NCBI GenBank assembly: GCA_023417065.1
Contig: JAEZGH010000136.1
Location: 1-23,612, forward strand
From: Bacteroidota bacterium
GTDB taxonomy: Bacteria > Bacteroidota > Bacteroidia > Cytophagales > Cyclobacteriaceae
Length of the DNA: 23,612 nucleotides
Direction of reading: 5' to 3'
A program made the translations under genes and the position numbers. Each line of letters opens with the position of its first letter. Within the stretch, counting starts at the first letter, position 1. The notes under the pieces are model-generated. The model had not been told where the DNA came from, made no database searches, and was given only the letters and a program-made list of their open reading frames with translations. Shown here piece after piece: positions 7,013 through 15,212 of this stretch.

Positions 7013-7438
7013 CTAGGTGACTGACTCACCAAGACGTCACCAGCCTTCGTCAACTTGTTGAGGAACATATAAAAACACTCATTCCCGCTTTCCGATGTTG
7101 AAGATCCTGGAAGTTCAGGTAATCGTCTTGAGGGTGAAAAGTTAAATTTAAAATCTTCTGGAAGTAATTAGCAATTATCTTCACATTCAACTTCTCAGTC
7201 GACCTGATGGATTCGCCACGGGAATTTTAACCTAACACGTCACCCGCTGGGACAAGTGGTGCTCCCTTTATGTGGAGAAAAAACGCTATTAACTTCCGCC
7301 CGTGTAACCCCACCTCATTTGGAAAATCGATTGCGGTTCTTCATCTTTTGGCTTTAATTTCTAGCGACCATCTCGGTGGTCCAAACGCAATCGCTTACTG
7401 TTACATATTGAACACTAAATCTCAGAAAAAAGAACCCT
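7013..7438. other. Gene-free stretch with a possible coding remnant
   Basis: No convincing gene. On the minus strand between about 7210 and 7020 there are two overlapping open stretches, one with N-Y-F-Q-K-I-L-N-L and the next with F-L-N-K-L-T-K-A-G-D-V-L-V, neither with a proper start, so this may be a decayed gene upstream of the DUF6934 gene. The 13-mer CCCGCTGGGACAA at 7243-7255 is identical to part of the palindrome ending repeat copy C. The promoter for the 7439 gene must lie in the last 100 bp, but I could not find a good -33/-7 pair. Confidence 0.4.
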
Positions 7439-8602
7439 ATGAATCGAGTGTATAGTTTTTTATTGTTGGTGACGCTGTCCGTTCCTTCTTTTGCGCAACC
7501 AACACCGGCGAAACTGCCGGAAGGATCCAAAAGTGCATCGACGAATATAAACCGCAATGATTGCCCATGCGTATTTGAAGACCGGCGCGTATTCTTCAGC
7601 GTCAATGCACCTGAGGCAGCTAAAGTCCAGATCGACCTCGGTAAGCTATATGACATGCAAAAGGACGACAAAGGAATCTGGACAGTGACGACAGATCCGC
7701 AGGACCCCGGTTTCCATTATTATTCACTCGTGATCGATGGCTACAAGGTAGCTGATCCTGCCAGTGAATCATTTTTCGGCATGGGCAGAATGGCGAGTGG
7801 CATAGATATTCCGGAAACGGGAGTCGACTTTTATGACCTCAAAGACGTGCCGCATGGCGAGATGCGATCGCAGTCGTATTATTCGAAGACGCTCGGAGCA
7901 TGGCGTAATATCAATATCTACACTCCCCCGGGATATGATAAGAACACCAAAAACACCTACCCTGTCCTGTACATTCAGCATGGCGGAGGTGAGGATGAAC
8001 GCGGCTGGGCCGTTCAGGGAAAGACGAGCATCATTCTGGATAATCTTATCGCGGCTGGAAAGGCTGTTCCAATGATTGTTGTTATTCCCAATGGGAACGC
8101 GCAAAAGCCTGGTATGCGCGCCGGTGGATACAACGATGAGGCTATGACGGTCTTCAAAGAAGAATATTTTGAAAACATCATCCCGTTTATCGAAAGCAAT
8201 TACCGTGTGAAACCGGGTACTGCGAACAGAGCCATCGCGGGATTGTCCATGGGTGGTGGCCAGGCGTTTTATACAGGGCTGCGCAACACCGACAAATTTG
8301 CTTATGTGGGTATTTTCAGCACGGGCCTTTTTGGAGGTATTGCAAGACCGGATGCCGCACCGTTTGATCCTGAGGCGGTGATCCCCGGGATCCTGACGAA
8401 TCCTCAGTCGTTCAACAGCAAACTGAAGGTCTTCTTTATAACCGTCGGTGAGCAGGACCCGCGGATTGAGCACACGAAGAAGCTGATAGAAACGTTCAAA
8501 AGCAAAGGCTTGAACGTTGAGTTTGCTTCATATCCCGGAGGACATGAGTGGCAGGTGTGGCGTAAGTCGCTGCATGATTTCGCTCAGCGAATTTTTAAGT
8601 AG
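7439..8602 (+). CDS. Secreted esterase with N-terminal E-set domain (CE1/feruloyl-esterase-like)
   Basis: A 387-residue exported protein. Residues 1-19 are a signal peptide ending S-F-A-Q. Residues about 40-135 form an Ig-like E-set domain related to those of GH13 and esterases ('FEDRRVFFSVNAPEAAKVQID', 'GFHYYSLVIDGYKVADP'). Residues about 140-387 are a PF00756 esterase: 'YPVLYIQHGGGEDERGW' at 174-190, nucleophile Ser270 in G-L-S-M-G-G-G, likely acid in 'VGEQDPRI', and His369 in G-G-H-E-W. This two-domain form is common among enzymes that remove ferulate or acetate from xylan and arabinoxylan. It converges on the GH43 gene at 8808, supporting joint action on arabinose-rich plant polysaccharide. 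Substrate is inferred, not shown. Confidence 0.9.
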   Translation: MNRVYSFLLLVTLSVPSFAQPTPAKLPEGSKSASTNINRNDCPCVFEDRRVFFSVNAPEAAKVQIDLGKLYDMQKDDKGIWTVTTDPQDPGFHYYSLVIDGYKVADPASESFFGMGRMASGIDIPETGVDFYDLKDVPHGEMRSQSYYSKTLGAWRNINIYTPPGYDKNTKNTYPVLYIQHGGGEDERGWAVQGKTSIILDNLIAAGKAVPMIVVIPNGNAQKPGMRAGGYNDEAMTVFKEEYFENIIPFIESNYRVKPGTANRAIAGLSMGGGQAFYTGLRNTDKFAYVGIFSTGLFGGIARPDAAPFDPEAVIPGILTNPQSFNSKLKVFFITVGEQDPRIEHTKKLIETFKSKGLNVEFASYPGGHEWQVWRKSLHDFAQRIFK

Positions 8603-8685
8603 AGCTCCCCTGTTCCTGAGAACCGTTTAGCTACTTAGAGAATGTCCCTGACCGTGTGAGTCTGCTTCGACGCGGTCAACGGTAG

Positions 8686-8714
8686 TAATGCACATGCTGT
8701 TGCTACGTGCATTA
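8686..8714. terminator. Hairpin between the converging esterase and GH43 genes
   Basis: TAATGCAC and GTGCATTA form a perfect 8-bp stem around a 13-base loop in the 205-bp gap between two converging genes. There is no long T run on either side, so it is only a weak candidate for a bidirectional terminator. Confidence 0.3.
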
Positions 8715-8807
8715 TACTCAACATTCCTGCGTCAGATGGTCAAAGCAAGTAGTTAGCGATAACGCTGCGTTTGAATACTGCGTTGCAAATGGGCTACGGA
8801 ATCCGAC

Positions 8808-10247
8808 TCATTCCAACACGAAATTCCACTTGCAGTTATCGTTACGGGGATCAAACTTCCCAAGCGCGGGCGTGCTATCACCCGCAGAAATCAGGGCCAG
8901 TTTTTCGTCTGAGTTTGAAACCACCTTAGGCATGATGCGATACGTGCCATCCGTCAGCTGATCAAGTTTCCACAATTGTTCAGGCGCGCCGGTAAACTCG
9001 GGAACGGTAATAACGTTGCCATCGGCGGTCGCAGTCAGCGCTCTGTTGGTGCCCTCGATAACAATTTTGTAATATGGCGCACCCAGGTATCCGCTGGAAT
9101 CAGGCGCAGGTGAAACGTGCCACTTTTGGTGAGGGCGCGCTACATAGTCACCGATACGCGCATCGATGTTGCCGGAAGGCCAAGTGTCAATTACCTCCGA
9201 CAGTTGCTGAGACGCAACGGGCTGGATGGGTTCATCGTTGCGATTAAACCCACGGAAACCTCCTGCCATTCTCACCAGGTCAACAGCTAATTCGAGACTA
9301 TACCCTCTGCGCACGGATTCGATCAGGTACGTGCCTTCCTTCACATTCTCTCCGATAACGGGCCATCCGTCTTTCCAGAGTAATGGTCGGATTCCCAACA
9401 CACTGCGACCACTCTGATCGAGATCTGCTTCGTAGTGGAACGACATCTTTTCAATCGCGTCTTCGATGATCATGCGGCCAAAGTGCCCAGGACCGATCAG
9501 TCTTCCTCGGGTTGCGGCAACCATCTTGCCACCACCCTGAAGCATCGATCTTCCAACATTATCGATGAATGGACCAGTTACGCTCTTCGAACGTCCCACA
9601 ACGATGTTGTAGGTGGAGTTTGCGCCGTCACAGCAGCTGCCATGCGTGGCGAGTAAGTAATACCATCCATCGTTATAAGTCATCACAGTAGCCTCCACCG
9701 CAACGGCGATGTCAACAGGTTCATTGCCTTGCACCAGACCTCCTGTTTTGGGATCCAATTCTACGACGCGGCTGAAACCGAAATACGTGCCGTATGTCAT
9801 CCATAAACGGCCTGTTACAGGATCGAGCATAAGTCCGGGGTCGATAGCATCGCATTCCTCATATCCATCGGAAGTCGCCACCAGTATCGGTTCGCTATAC
9901 TTGAAATCAGGAGAATTTGGATCGAGTGTTTTGTTCCACATCGTGAAGATGGCTCCCTTGTGATTGCTGCTTCCACCGGTCGCGCCATACGCCACGAGAT
10001 AACGATCACCAATCTTAATCGCGTCGGGTGCAGCGCCTCCCCCTGGTCTGACGGCACCACCGTTCCAGCGCCACCCGTCTTCGGAGATCAATCCACCGCC
10101 ACCGGTGCCAAAAGTATAATACTTGCCGTCGCATTCCACGATGGTGGAAGGATCGTGAATAAATGGCTTTCCGATCTGCGCCAGTAGCCCTTGCGTAGAA
10201 GTGATTGACAAGACCGCAATCAGACCAAGTGTCTTTATTCGTTTCAT
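8808..10247 (-). CDS. Secreted GH43 arabinanase/arabinosidase-like enzyme with C-terminal lectin-like domain
   Basis: A 479-residue exported glycoside hydrolase. Signal peptide residues 1-24 (ends L-L-A-Q). The five-bladed beta-propeller of GH43 spans about 25-310, with catalytic base Asp32 in H-D-P-S, the pKa-modulating Asp136 in A-I-D-P-G and general acid Glu185 in V-E-A-T; 'APDAI' at 73-77 matches the usual A-P-D motif. The closest functional relatives are endo-1,5-alpha-L-arabinanases and alpha-L-arabinofuranosidases. The region 310-479 looks like a beta-trefoil carbohydrate-binding module: 'GTYLIES..RGYSLEL' and 'EQLWKLDQLTDGTYRIMPKV' resemble RICIN/CBM13 repeats. It lies 120 bp after a secreted jelly-roll-like gene on the same strand and faces the E-set esterase. 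No SusC/SusD pair is present nearby, so this is not a classical PUL. Confidence 0.9.
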   Translation of the reverse strand: MKRIKTLGLIAVLSITSTQGLLAQIGKPFIHDPSTIVECDGKYYTFGTGGGGLISEDGWRWNGGAVRPGGGAAPDAIKIGDRYLVAYGATGGSSNHKGAIFTMWNKTLDPNSPDFKYSEPILVATSDGYEECDAIDPGLMLDPVTGRLWMTYGTYFGFSRVVELDPKTGGLVQGNEPVDIAVAVEATVMTYNDGWYYLLATHGSCCDGANSTYNIVVGRSKSVTGPFIDNVGRSMLQGGGKMVAATRGRLIGPGHFGRMIIEDAIEKMSFHYEADLDQSGRSVLGIRPLLWKDGWPVIGENVKEGTYLIESVRRGYSLELAVDLVRMAGGFRGFNRNDEPIQPVASQQLSEVIDTWPSGNIDARIGDYVARPHQKWHVSPAPDSSGYLGAPYYKIVIEGTNRALTATADGNVITVPEFTGAPEQLWKLDQLTDGTYRIMPKVVSNSDEKLALISAGDSTPALGKFDPRNDNCKWNFVLE

Positions 10248-10367
10248 GTAGCCGCTGTTGTTTTTATCTATTTGAACCGCAGTGCTTGCCGTGCAGGACT
10301 GCGACCATTTTTATTGACAGATTGTTTGGAATATTAAGGTTGAATAGCAGTGACGAAACAGCACATG

Positions 10368-11126
10368 CTATTCGTAGCTGACGCTGAAGTTCTTTACGGG
10401 AACTCCATTCTCATCGAGAAAACGGACCGCAAAATTGCACATGCCGGGCCCATTTATCACTGCTCCGCGGAGAACGTTCCTGCCTTTTTTAAGCGTGATC
10501 AAAGGCGAAGTTACATTGTCCACCACCATGTCGCGGTCACCCGAAAGCATCAACACTTCCTCACCGTTGAGCCAGAACATACCCCCTGAGTTGACGCCGG
10601 CAGCAAGCCTGACGTTCTTGATTTCTTCCGGACAGTCGATGATGGTGACAAGCCAGAACAGTACCCCGTAAGGTGGTTGATTTATTGCATAGGTGAAATG
10701 ATACAGGTTGAAGTTATAAGTTTTGCTGTCGAGTGCATACCATTTCAGTTTGTTCCCTCCTATTTTGACGGTCTTGTTTTTCTTCGGGATCACGGTGAAG
10801 TCGGAAGAAAAATTATCAGCTGCCAGTGCATCCCGCAGAAACCTTTCAGTTAATATGTTGTTGCGAGGAATCTCCTTTCTAACGGGTTCAAGCACAAGCC
10901 AGCGCTGAATGAAGCCATCTTTATCGGGCGAAATCTTCGCAGTCGTAGATGGTGTGAAGTATCTCGTTACCGTATGCGTCGTATCACCCTTTGGCGGGAT
11001 CGGAGGCAAGTTTGGCCGGGGCCTTGGTCCCGGCGGTTGCGCTAATGTTGCGACGCTGGTTATTAATACTGCAAAGAATGTGAGAAGTGCCCTTACCGGC
11101 AGGGGGACAAATTTTTTTCGATTCAT
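10368..11126 (-). CDS. Secreted protein with proline-rich linker and jelly-roll-like domain
   Basis: A 252-residue exported protein. Residues 1-29 are a signal peptide ('LLTFFAVLITSVATLAQ'), followed by a proline-rich linker at 30-45. The rest is beta-rich. The C-terminal part 'SGGMFWLNGEEVLMLSGDRDMVVDNV..ITLKKGRNVLRGAVINGPG' has the look of a galactose-binding-like jelly roll, as found in accessory domains of sialidases and acetylxylan esterases (W-L-N-G-E-E-V and L-K-K-G-x-N-x-L). No catalytic motif is seen. It is followed by the GH43 gene on the same strand, so it probably binds the same polysaccharide or its products. Exact family not recognised. Confidence 0.7.
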   Translation of the reverse strand: MNRKKFVPLPVRALLTFFAVLITSVATLAQPPGPRPRPNLPPIPPKGDTTHTVTRYFTPSTTAKISPDKDGFIQRWLVLEPVRKEIPRNNILTERFLRDALAADNFSSDFTVIPKKNKTVKIGGNKLKWYALDSKTYNFNLYHFTYAINQPPYGVLFWLVTIIDCPEEIKNVRLAAGVNSGGMFWLNGEEVLMLSGDRDMVVDNVTSPLITLKKGRNVLRGAVINGPGMCNFAVRFLDENGVPVKNFSVSYE

Positions 11127-11369
11127 CGGATTTGTCTGATCGTTGGTTGAGATGATGCCGTCATTGTTAATGCGAGATAAACAAATCTAAATAATACACT
11201 TCTGGAAACCAACAGTTTGTGCGAGTTGATCCGGTGGCGGTGTGTCGCGCGGTGAATGCGCTGCGGAAGTGGCGTACGATTCCAGGTAACACAGGTGGTA
11301 TTCAGTTTGCTGGGTTCAGAAATCAATGACGGGTACAATATCGTATCTCAGTTAACGTTGATAGTAGCA

Positions 11370-11402
11370 GAACGGAGGATGAACGGAGGATGAACGGAGG
11401 AT
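11370..11402 (+). repeat. Three tandem 11-bp units carrying GGAGG-ATG
   Basis: GAACGGAGGAT is repeated three times exactly, at 11370-11380, 11381-11391 and 11392-11402. Each unit has a purine-rich ribosome-binding-like GGAGG abutting the AT of an ATG (11379, 11390, 11401). The 11-bp period puts the three ATGs in three different frames. The first two open frames are M-N-G-G-stop, each stop overlapping the next ATG as ATGA; the third ATG opens the 113-residue gene. Confidence 0.85.
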
Positions 11403-11742
11403 GATACCAGGAACATTATCAGAAACTGAACGAAATTCACTTATGGCAACATCAGAGCAAAATGACCTGATCCAGGGCCTGAGGGGCAAGTTTGGAAAGC
11501 AGTTGATCTTTAAGTCTTACTCCTATGGAACCGTGGTGTCAAGCCCCCCGGACATGAGCAATGTGAAGCTGAGCGCAAAGCAACGGGCATCGAACAAGCT
11601 GTTTCGCGATGCCGTAGCCTTCGCAAAAAGTGTGATTGCAGATCCTGTCAAACGGAAAAAATACGAACGCTCCCTGGAACCGGGAAAAACAGTTTATGCA
11701 GCTGCGCTCTCAGATTATATGAAGCGGAAGAAACCGAAGTGA
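11401..11742 (+). CDS. Small basic hypothetical protein
   Basis: A 113-residue protein (or 99 residues if the start is the ATG at 11443, M-A-T-S-E-Q). No signal peptide or membrane segment. The sequence 'GLRGKFGKQLIFKSYSYGTVVSSPP' followed by 'KLSAKQRASNKLFRDAVAFAKSV' and a basic tail 'YMKRKKPK' resembles in layout the Bacteroidota small proteins with a G-K-x-G-x-x-V-x-x-K motif and a helix with S-x-K-Q-x-x (DUF6266-like), but I would not assign it. Its start codon is the third ATG of the tandem GGAGG-ATG units, which suggests unusual translation control if 11401 is used. It stands alone between the jelly-roll gene (divergent) and Ada (converging). Confidence 0.7.
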   Translation: MIPGTLSETERNSLMATSEQNDLIQGLRGKFGKQLIFKSYSYGTVVSSPPDMSNVKLSAKQRASNKLFRDAVAFAKSVIADPVKRKKYERSLEPGKTVYAAALSDYMKRKKPK

Positions 11743-11763
11743 TCGGCACGCCGATGTTATTTT
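11742..11763 (+). terminator. Weak intrinsic terminator candidate
   Basis: ATCGG-CACG-CCGAT (5-bp stem, 4-base loop) overlaps the stop codon of the 11401 gene and is followed by GTTATTTT. The stem is short, so this is tentative. Confidence 0.35.
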
Positions 11764-11808
11764 AAGGGAAGGCAAACTCCAACAGACCACCTTTGGTGCT
11801 GAATGCAG

Positions 11809-12861
11809 TTATTTAAATCGCTGTTCGTGCTCCAATAGCCATTTTTTTCGTTCAAGACCACCGGCATAGCCCGTCAGGTTTCCGTCTTTTCCAATTACGC
11901 GGTGACATGGAATGATGATACAAATGCGATTGTGTCCATTTGCCGACGCGACTGCTCTCACACCTTTCGGATTGTTGATTCGTTCAGACTGTTGTTGATA
12001 CGTGATTGTCTCACCGTATTCGATTTCCTGAAGGGATTTCCAAACGCGATTCTGAAAAGGTGTTCCGGGTGTCTCGAGTTTCACGCTAAACGACTTCCTC
12101 GATCCTTCAAAATATTCGGTAACTTCCTTTATTGCTTGCCTCGTGTGTTCATTTTCACCTGCCATGATTGTCGCCTTCAATCTCTTTTGCAGATCTTCAA
12201 ATTCCGTTTCAAGCATTCGTCTATCGACAAATTCCAGCAAGCATACACCATTCTGCGTAGCGCAAACGAACATAGGACCTATTGGTGAGGTTAATCTGCT
12301 GATCAGGATGATATTTCCATTGGCGCTGTGCCGCGGAGAACTACCTGTTAACTTTTTAAACGTGTAACCGAAACCACTCAATGATTCGTATCCCGAATCG
12401 AAGGCGGTATCCGTGGTGGTCTTGCCGCCTTTTAATTCCTGGAAAGCTACATTTATGCGATACATTCTTTGATACGCCTGAAATGTCATTCCGTAATTCT
12501 GATTAAACCATCGCCGCACCATCTCCGGACTGATGTTCAACTCGCGAAGATTATAATCCTTGATTTTTGCCTTTGGATTTTCTTTTATCAGTTTAATTGC
12601 CGTTTGAATTGGCGCAGGGGCCTCGTTCGCATTTTCAGTTGGCTTGCATACTTTGCAGGGTCTGTAACCATTATCAAGCGCATCTTTAAACGAAGTGAAG
12701 AATTCAACGTTTTCCTTCTTAGGCTTTCTGGCTCTGCACGTCGATATGCAGAATACGGAAGTGGTCTTCACGCCGACGAAAAATATTCCCACAAAGCTTT
12801 GTTTCCTGTCCAACAACGCTTCGTAATAGGTGCTGATGGTTCTCTGATCTGTAACGCGCAT
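11809..12861 (-). CDS. ada: Bifunctional Ada: methylphosphotriester-DNA acceptor, AraC-type activator and O6-alkylguanine-DNA alkyltransferase
   Basis: A 350-residue full-length Ada. N-terminal zinc/methyl-acceptor domain with Cys38, Cys42, Cys69 and Cys72 (V-F-C-I-S-T-C and C-K-V-C); Cys38 takes a methyl group from phosphotriesters and turns the protein into an activator. An AraC-type helix-turn-helix spans about 85-185 ('ISPEMVRRWFNQNYGMTFQAYQR', 'FDSGYESLSGFGYTFKKLTGSSP'). The C-terminal MGMT domain has Cys319 in I-P-C-H-R-V, which repairs O6-methylguanine. All key residues are present. The ATG overlaps the stop of the preceding PEP-mutase-like gene (TAATG), so translation is coupled to it. 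In many bacteria Ada activates its own operon after alkylation; a comparable box was not identified here. Confidence 0.95.
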   Translation of the reverse strand: MRVTDQRTISTYYEALLDRKQSFVGIFFVGVKTTSVFCISTCRARKPKKENVEFFTSFKDALDNGYRPCKVCKPTENANEAPAPIQTAIKLIKENPKAKIKDYNLRELNISPEMVRRWFNQNYGMTFQAYQRMYRINVAFQELKGGKTTTDTAFDSGYESLSGFGYTFKKLTGSSPRHSANGNIILISRLTSPIGPMFVCATQNGVCLLEFVDRRMLETEFEDLQKRLKATIMAGENEHTRQAIKEVTEYFEGSRKSFSVKLETPGTPFQNRVWKSLQEIEYGETITYQQQSERINNPKGVRAVASANGHNRICIIIPCHRVIGKDGNLTGYAGGLERKKWLLEHEQRFK

Positions 12862-13616
12862 TAGAAAATCGGATTAAATGATTTTTGTTGGAGAATTTCT
12901 TTGGTTTTCGTTTCAAATTGATTGTACATCCAATCGAAAACAAAATTTCCCATGCTGATTCGTTTGACACCTAATGTGTTCAGCGTATCAAAATCGGGGA
13001 GATTGGGCATGCACATCACATTTAATGGCAGCTCAGTACTATGAATCACTTCCCTGATCGCCGATGCGTCTTCAATACACGGCACGAAAATGCCATTTGC
13101 TCCTGCGTCTTCATATCGTTTGATTCTCTTGATAGTCTCCTCAAGTACGTTTGGAATGCCCAGCAGAAAAGTATCCGTTCTTACGTTAATGAACATGCCA
13201 ACCTTGTCGTTCCGAAGATTTTCTGTGATTTCGGAGAGGATACTGGCAAACGCATCGGCATCCAGCAGATTCCTGCTTCCGGTCACAATACTATCTTCGA
13301 TATTAATTCCCGCCACTCCTATTTCGGCCAGTCGTTTAATGTTCGTTGCGATTTCCTTCGCCGTTCTTCCATGCCCCGATTCTATATCCACCGATAGCGG
13401 GAGGTTAGTGTTTTTCCGGATCCGTTGCACAAGATACAACAGTTCATCGAAAGGCATCTCCCCGCCATCCTGATATCCCATAGCGGCAGCCATAGCCGCA
13501 CTTGACGTTCCCATTGCCTGAAAATTCAGGGTTTCCGCGACTTTGGCGCTCCTGACGTCCCAGACGTTTGCCAGCAGCAAAGGTGTATGCTGACGGTGCA
13601 ATTGTTCAAATTCCAT
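12861..13616 (-). CDS. Isocitrate lyase/PEP mutase superfamily protein
   Basis: A 251-residue (beta/alpha)8-barrel enzyme of the COG2513 type. Landmarks: 'LLLANVWDVRSAKVAE' at 13-28, 'GTSSAAMAAAMGYQDG' at 36-51, metal-site 'SVDIESGHG' at 75-83 (Asp77, Glu79) and 'GINIEDS' at 103-109 (Glu107, Asp108). Superfamily members cleave or rearrange C-C or P-C bonds of 2-oxo or phospho acids (methylisocitrate lyase, PEP mutase, oxaloacetate hydrolase). The Lys-Lys-Cys-Gly motif of true isocitrate lyase is absent, so it is not the glyoxylate-shunt enzyme. It is a little shorter than the usual 270-290 residues. It is the first gene of a two-gene operon; its stop overlaps the Ada start. Substrate unknown. 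Why it sits with an alkylation-repair gene is unclear. Confidence 0.85.
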   Translation of the reverse strand: MEFEQLHRQHTPLLLANVWDVRSAKVAETLNFQAMGTSSAAMAAAMGYQDGGEMPFDELLYLVQRIRKNTNLPLSVDIESGHGRTAKEIATNIKRLAEIGVAGINIEDSIVTGSRNLLDADAFASILSEITENLRNDKVGMFINVRTDTFLLGIPNVLEETIKRIKRYEDAGANGIFVPCIEDASAIREVIHSTELPLNVMCMPNLPDFDTLNTLGVKRISMGNFVFDWMYNQFETKTKEILQQKSFNPIF

Positions 13617-13969
13617 CTATTACTGATTTTATGCGAATTAGCGCGGATGAAATTTGCTGTACAACCGAAAATTGGACGAGTATTTTTTTTATTTGGTAAT
13701 GCGAAGGAGCCTGGCGCGATCGTCAGCTGTACAGTTCGATTGCCGGTGTTTGACGATGGGTATTTGAGAATAGTATAGGCTTTTCACATCTCATGCGGTC
13801 TTGTTGAAATTAGGGTTCCAACGTTAGATCAATAGCAAAATTCTGCCGGAAAAGTTCTATTTTCAAAAGCGCGTTGTTCGTGAACGGGGCCATTCGTTAG
13901 TGACTTAACAAGGCCAGGCCTCAACCGTGAACGCGTATTATACCAATTTGCCAATTATAACTACCCGCA
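13617..13969. other. Intergenic stretch between divergent genes, nothing recognised
   Basis: This 353-bp gap lies between the starts of two divergent genes. It must hold both promoters, but I found no good TTTG/TAnnTTTG pair. There is a run of eight T at about 13683 and no repeat or RNA gene that I can support. Confidence 0.5.
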
Positions 13970-15046
13970 ATGAAATACATCATTCTCCTGTTGATCACGT
14001 TTACAGCATCAGCGGTTTGCGCACAAAAATATCCGGAAGTAACGATTCCCGGATCGCATGTGAGGTACTTAACTTCCTCAGTCGTTCCAGGAGAAGAATA
14101 TGAATTGCACATCCTCCTACCCTCCGGGTACGAAGGGGCGACCAAAAAGTATCCCGTAGTTTACGTGATGGATTCGCAGTGGGATTTTCCCCTGGTGAAA
14201 TGTATATATGGTGAGCAGTACTACGATGGATTCATCCCTGAAATTATTGTGGTAGGTGTGACGTGGGGCGGCGGGAGAGTTTTACGCACGCGGGATTATA
14301 CTCCAACCGCCCAGGCGGGAACACAGGCTGACACAGGCGGGGCCGACAAGTTTCTGGATTTTATGAAACAGGAGTTATTTCCCTTTATCGAAAGCCAGTA
14401 TCGGGCAGATAGCGACAACAGGACGTTAATGGGATGCTCATTAGGCGGGCTGTTGACGCTTTACACGTTGTTTACGCATTCCGATATGTTTACAGGTTAC
14501 GTGGCGGCAAGCCCTGCATTGGGCTGGGGCAACGGAGTTTTGAGCAAACACGCGGAGAACTTTTCAAAGGTAAAGCAATCCAGGCCGCTACGGGTGTATA
14601 TGACCGTAGGAGACGTGGAAGTCGGAAGACAGGAGTTTGAAAACTTCAGCAATCTAGTCAAGGGTAAAAAATACGACAAGGTGCGGTTGCAGTCCAAGGT
14701 ACTTGAAAATACAGGCCACTCAGGAACAAAAGGTGAAACGTACTCCCGGGGACTTCAGTATATTTTTGAACGAAATCAACTGAAACTGACTGATGCCGTA
14801 TTGAATAAGTTGACGGGAGCGTATATGGTTGAAAAGGACAACAGAGAAGTTCAGATAAAGAACGAAAAGGGCAGACTGGTACTTCATGCGGGCCAGCAGG
14901 TGATCCCCTTGATTGCGGATTCGGAACATGATTTTTATTCGACGAGCTTTTTCCTGAAACTTCATTTTCAGGAAACGAATAACGCAGTTAATGGTCTGGA
15001 ACTGGCAACGTTCGAAGAGACTATGACATTAAAAAGGAAGCGATAA
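13970..15046 (+). CDS. Secreted alpha/beta-hydrolase esterase (IroE/BesA-like)
   Basis: A 358-residue exported hydrolase. Residues 1-18 are a signal peptide (cut before Q-K-Y). The PF00756 fold runs from about 25 to 270, with 'YPVVYVMDSQWDF' at 61-73, nucleophile Ser157 in G-C-S-L-G-G-L, and His250 in N-T-G-H-S. The aromatic-acid position 'IIVVGVTWGGG' near 92-102 fits the siderophore-esterase/BesA-like subgroup rather than the feruloyl one. The last 90 residues form an extra beta-rich tail ('LTGAYMVEKDNREVQIKNEKGRLVLHAGQQVIPL') similar to the DUF3471-like tails often attached to serine hydrolases. It stands alone. Substrate cannot be assigned. Confidence 0.85.
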   Translation: MKYIILLLITFTASAVCAQKYPEVTIPGSHVRYLTSSVVPGEEYELHILLPSGYEGATKKYPVVYVMDSQWDFPLVKCIYGEQYYDGFIPEIIVVGVTWGGGRVLRTRDYTPTAQAGTQADTGGADKFLDFMKQELFPFIESQYRADSDNRTLMGCSLGGLLTLYTLFTHSDMFTGYVAASPALGWGNGVLSKHAENFSKVKQSRPLRVYMTVGDVEVGRQEFENFSNLVKGKKYDKVRLQSKVLENTGHSGTKGETYSRGLQYIFERNQLKLTDAVLNKLTGAYMVEKDNREVQIKNEKGRLVLHAGQQVIPLIADSEHDFYSTSFFLKLHFQETNNAVNGLELATFEETMTLKRKR

Positions 15047-15212
15047 ACTTCGTCTGAGTGTCGGCCCACGGCGGATTTATTGCCGCGCATTCTCTTGAGT
15101 AGGTTGTTGCCCAACAATCAATGGCACATTAAGGAGTACATGGATCTTTCAGCACTAGGGTATTTGACATTATCTTCGGCTGTCAAGACCTTGATATGCT
15201 TGAGCATTAGTC

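Noticed and set aside
7769..8473. Minus-strand open frame of 234 residues
   Set aside because: It is antisense to the E-set esterase, which has a signal peptide and full catalytic set.
12861..13616. True isocitrate lyase of the glyoxylate shunt
   Set aside because: The protein is half the usual length and lacks the K-K-C-G-H motif.
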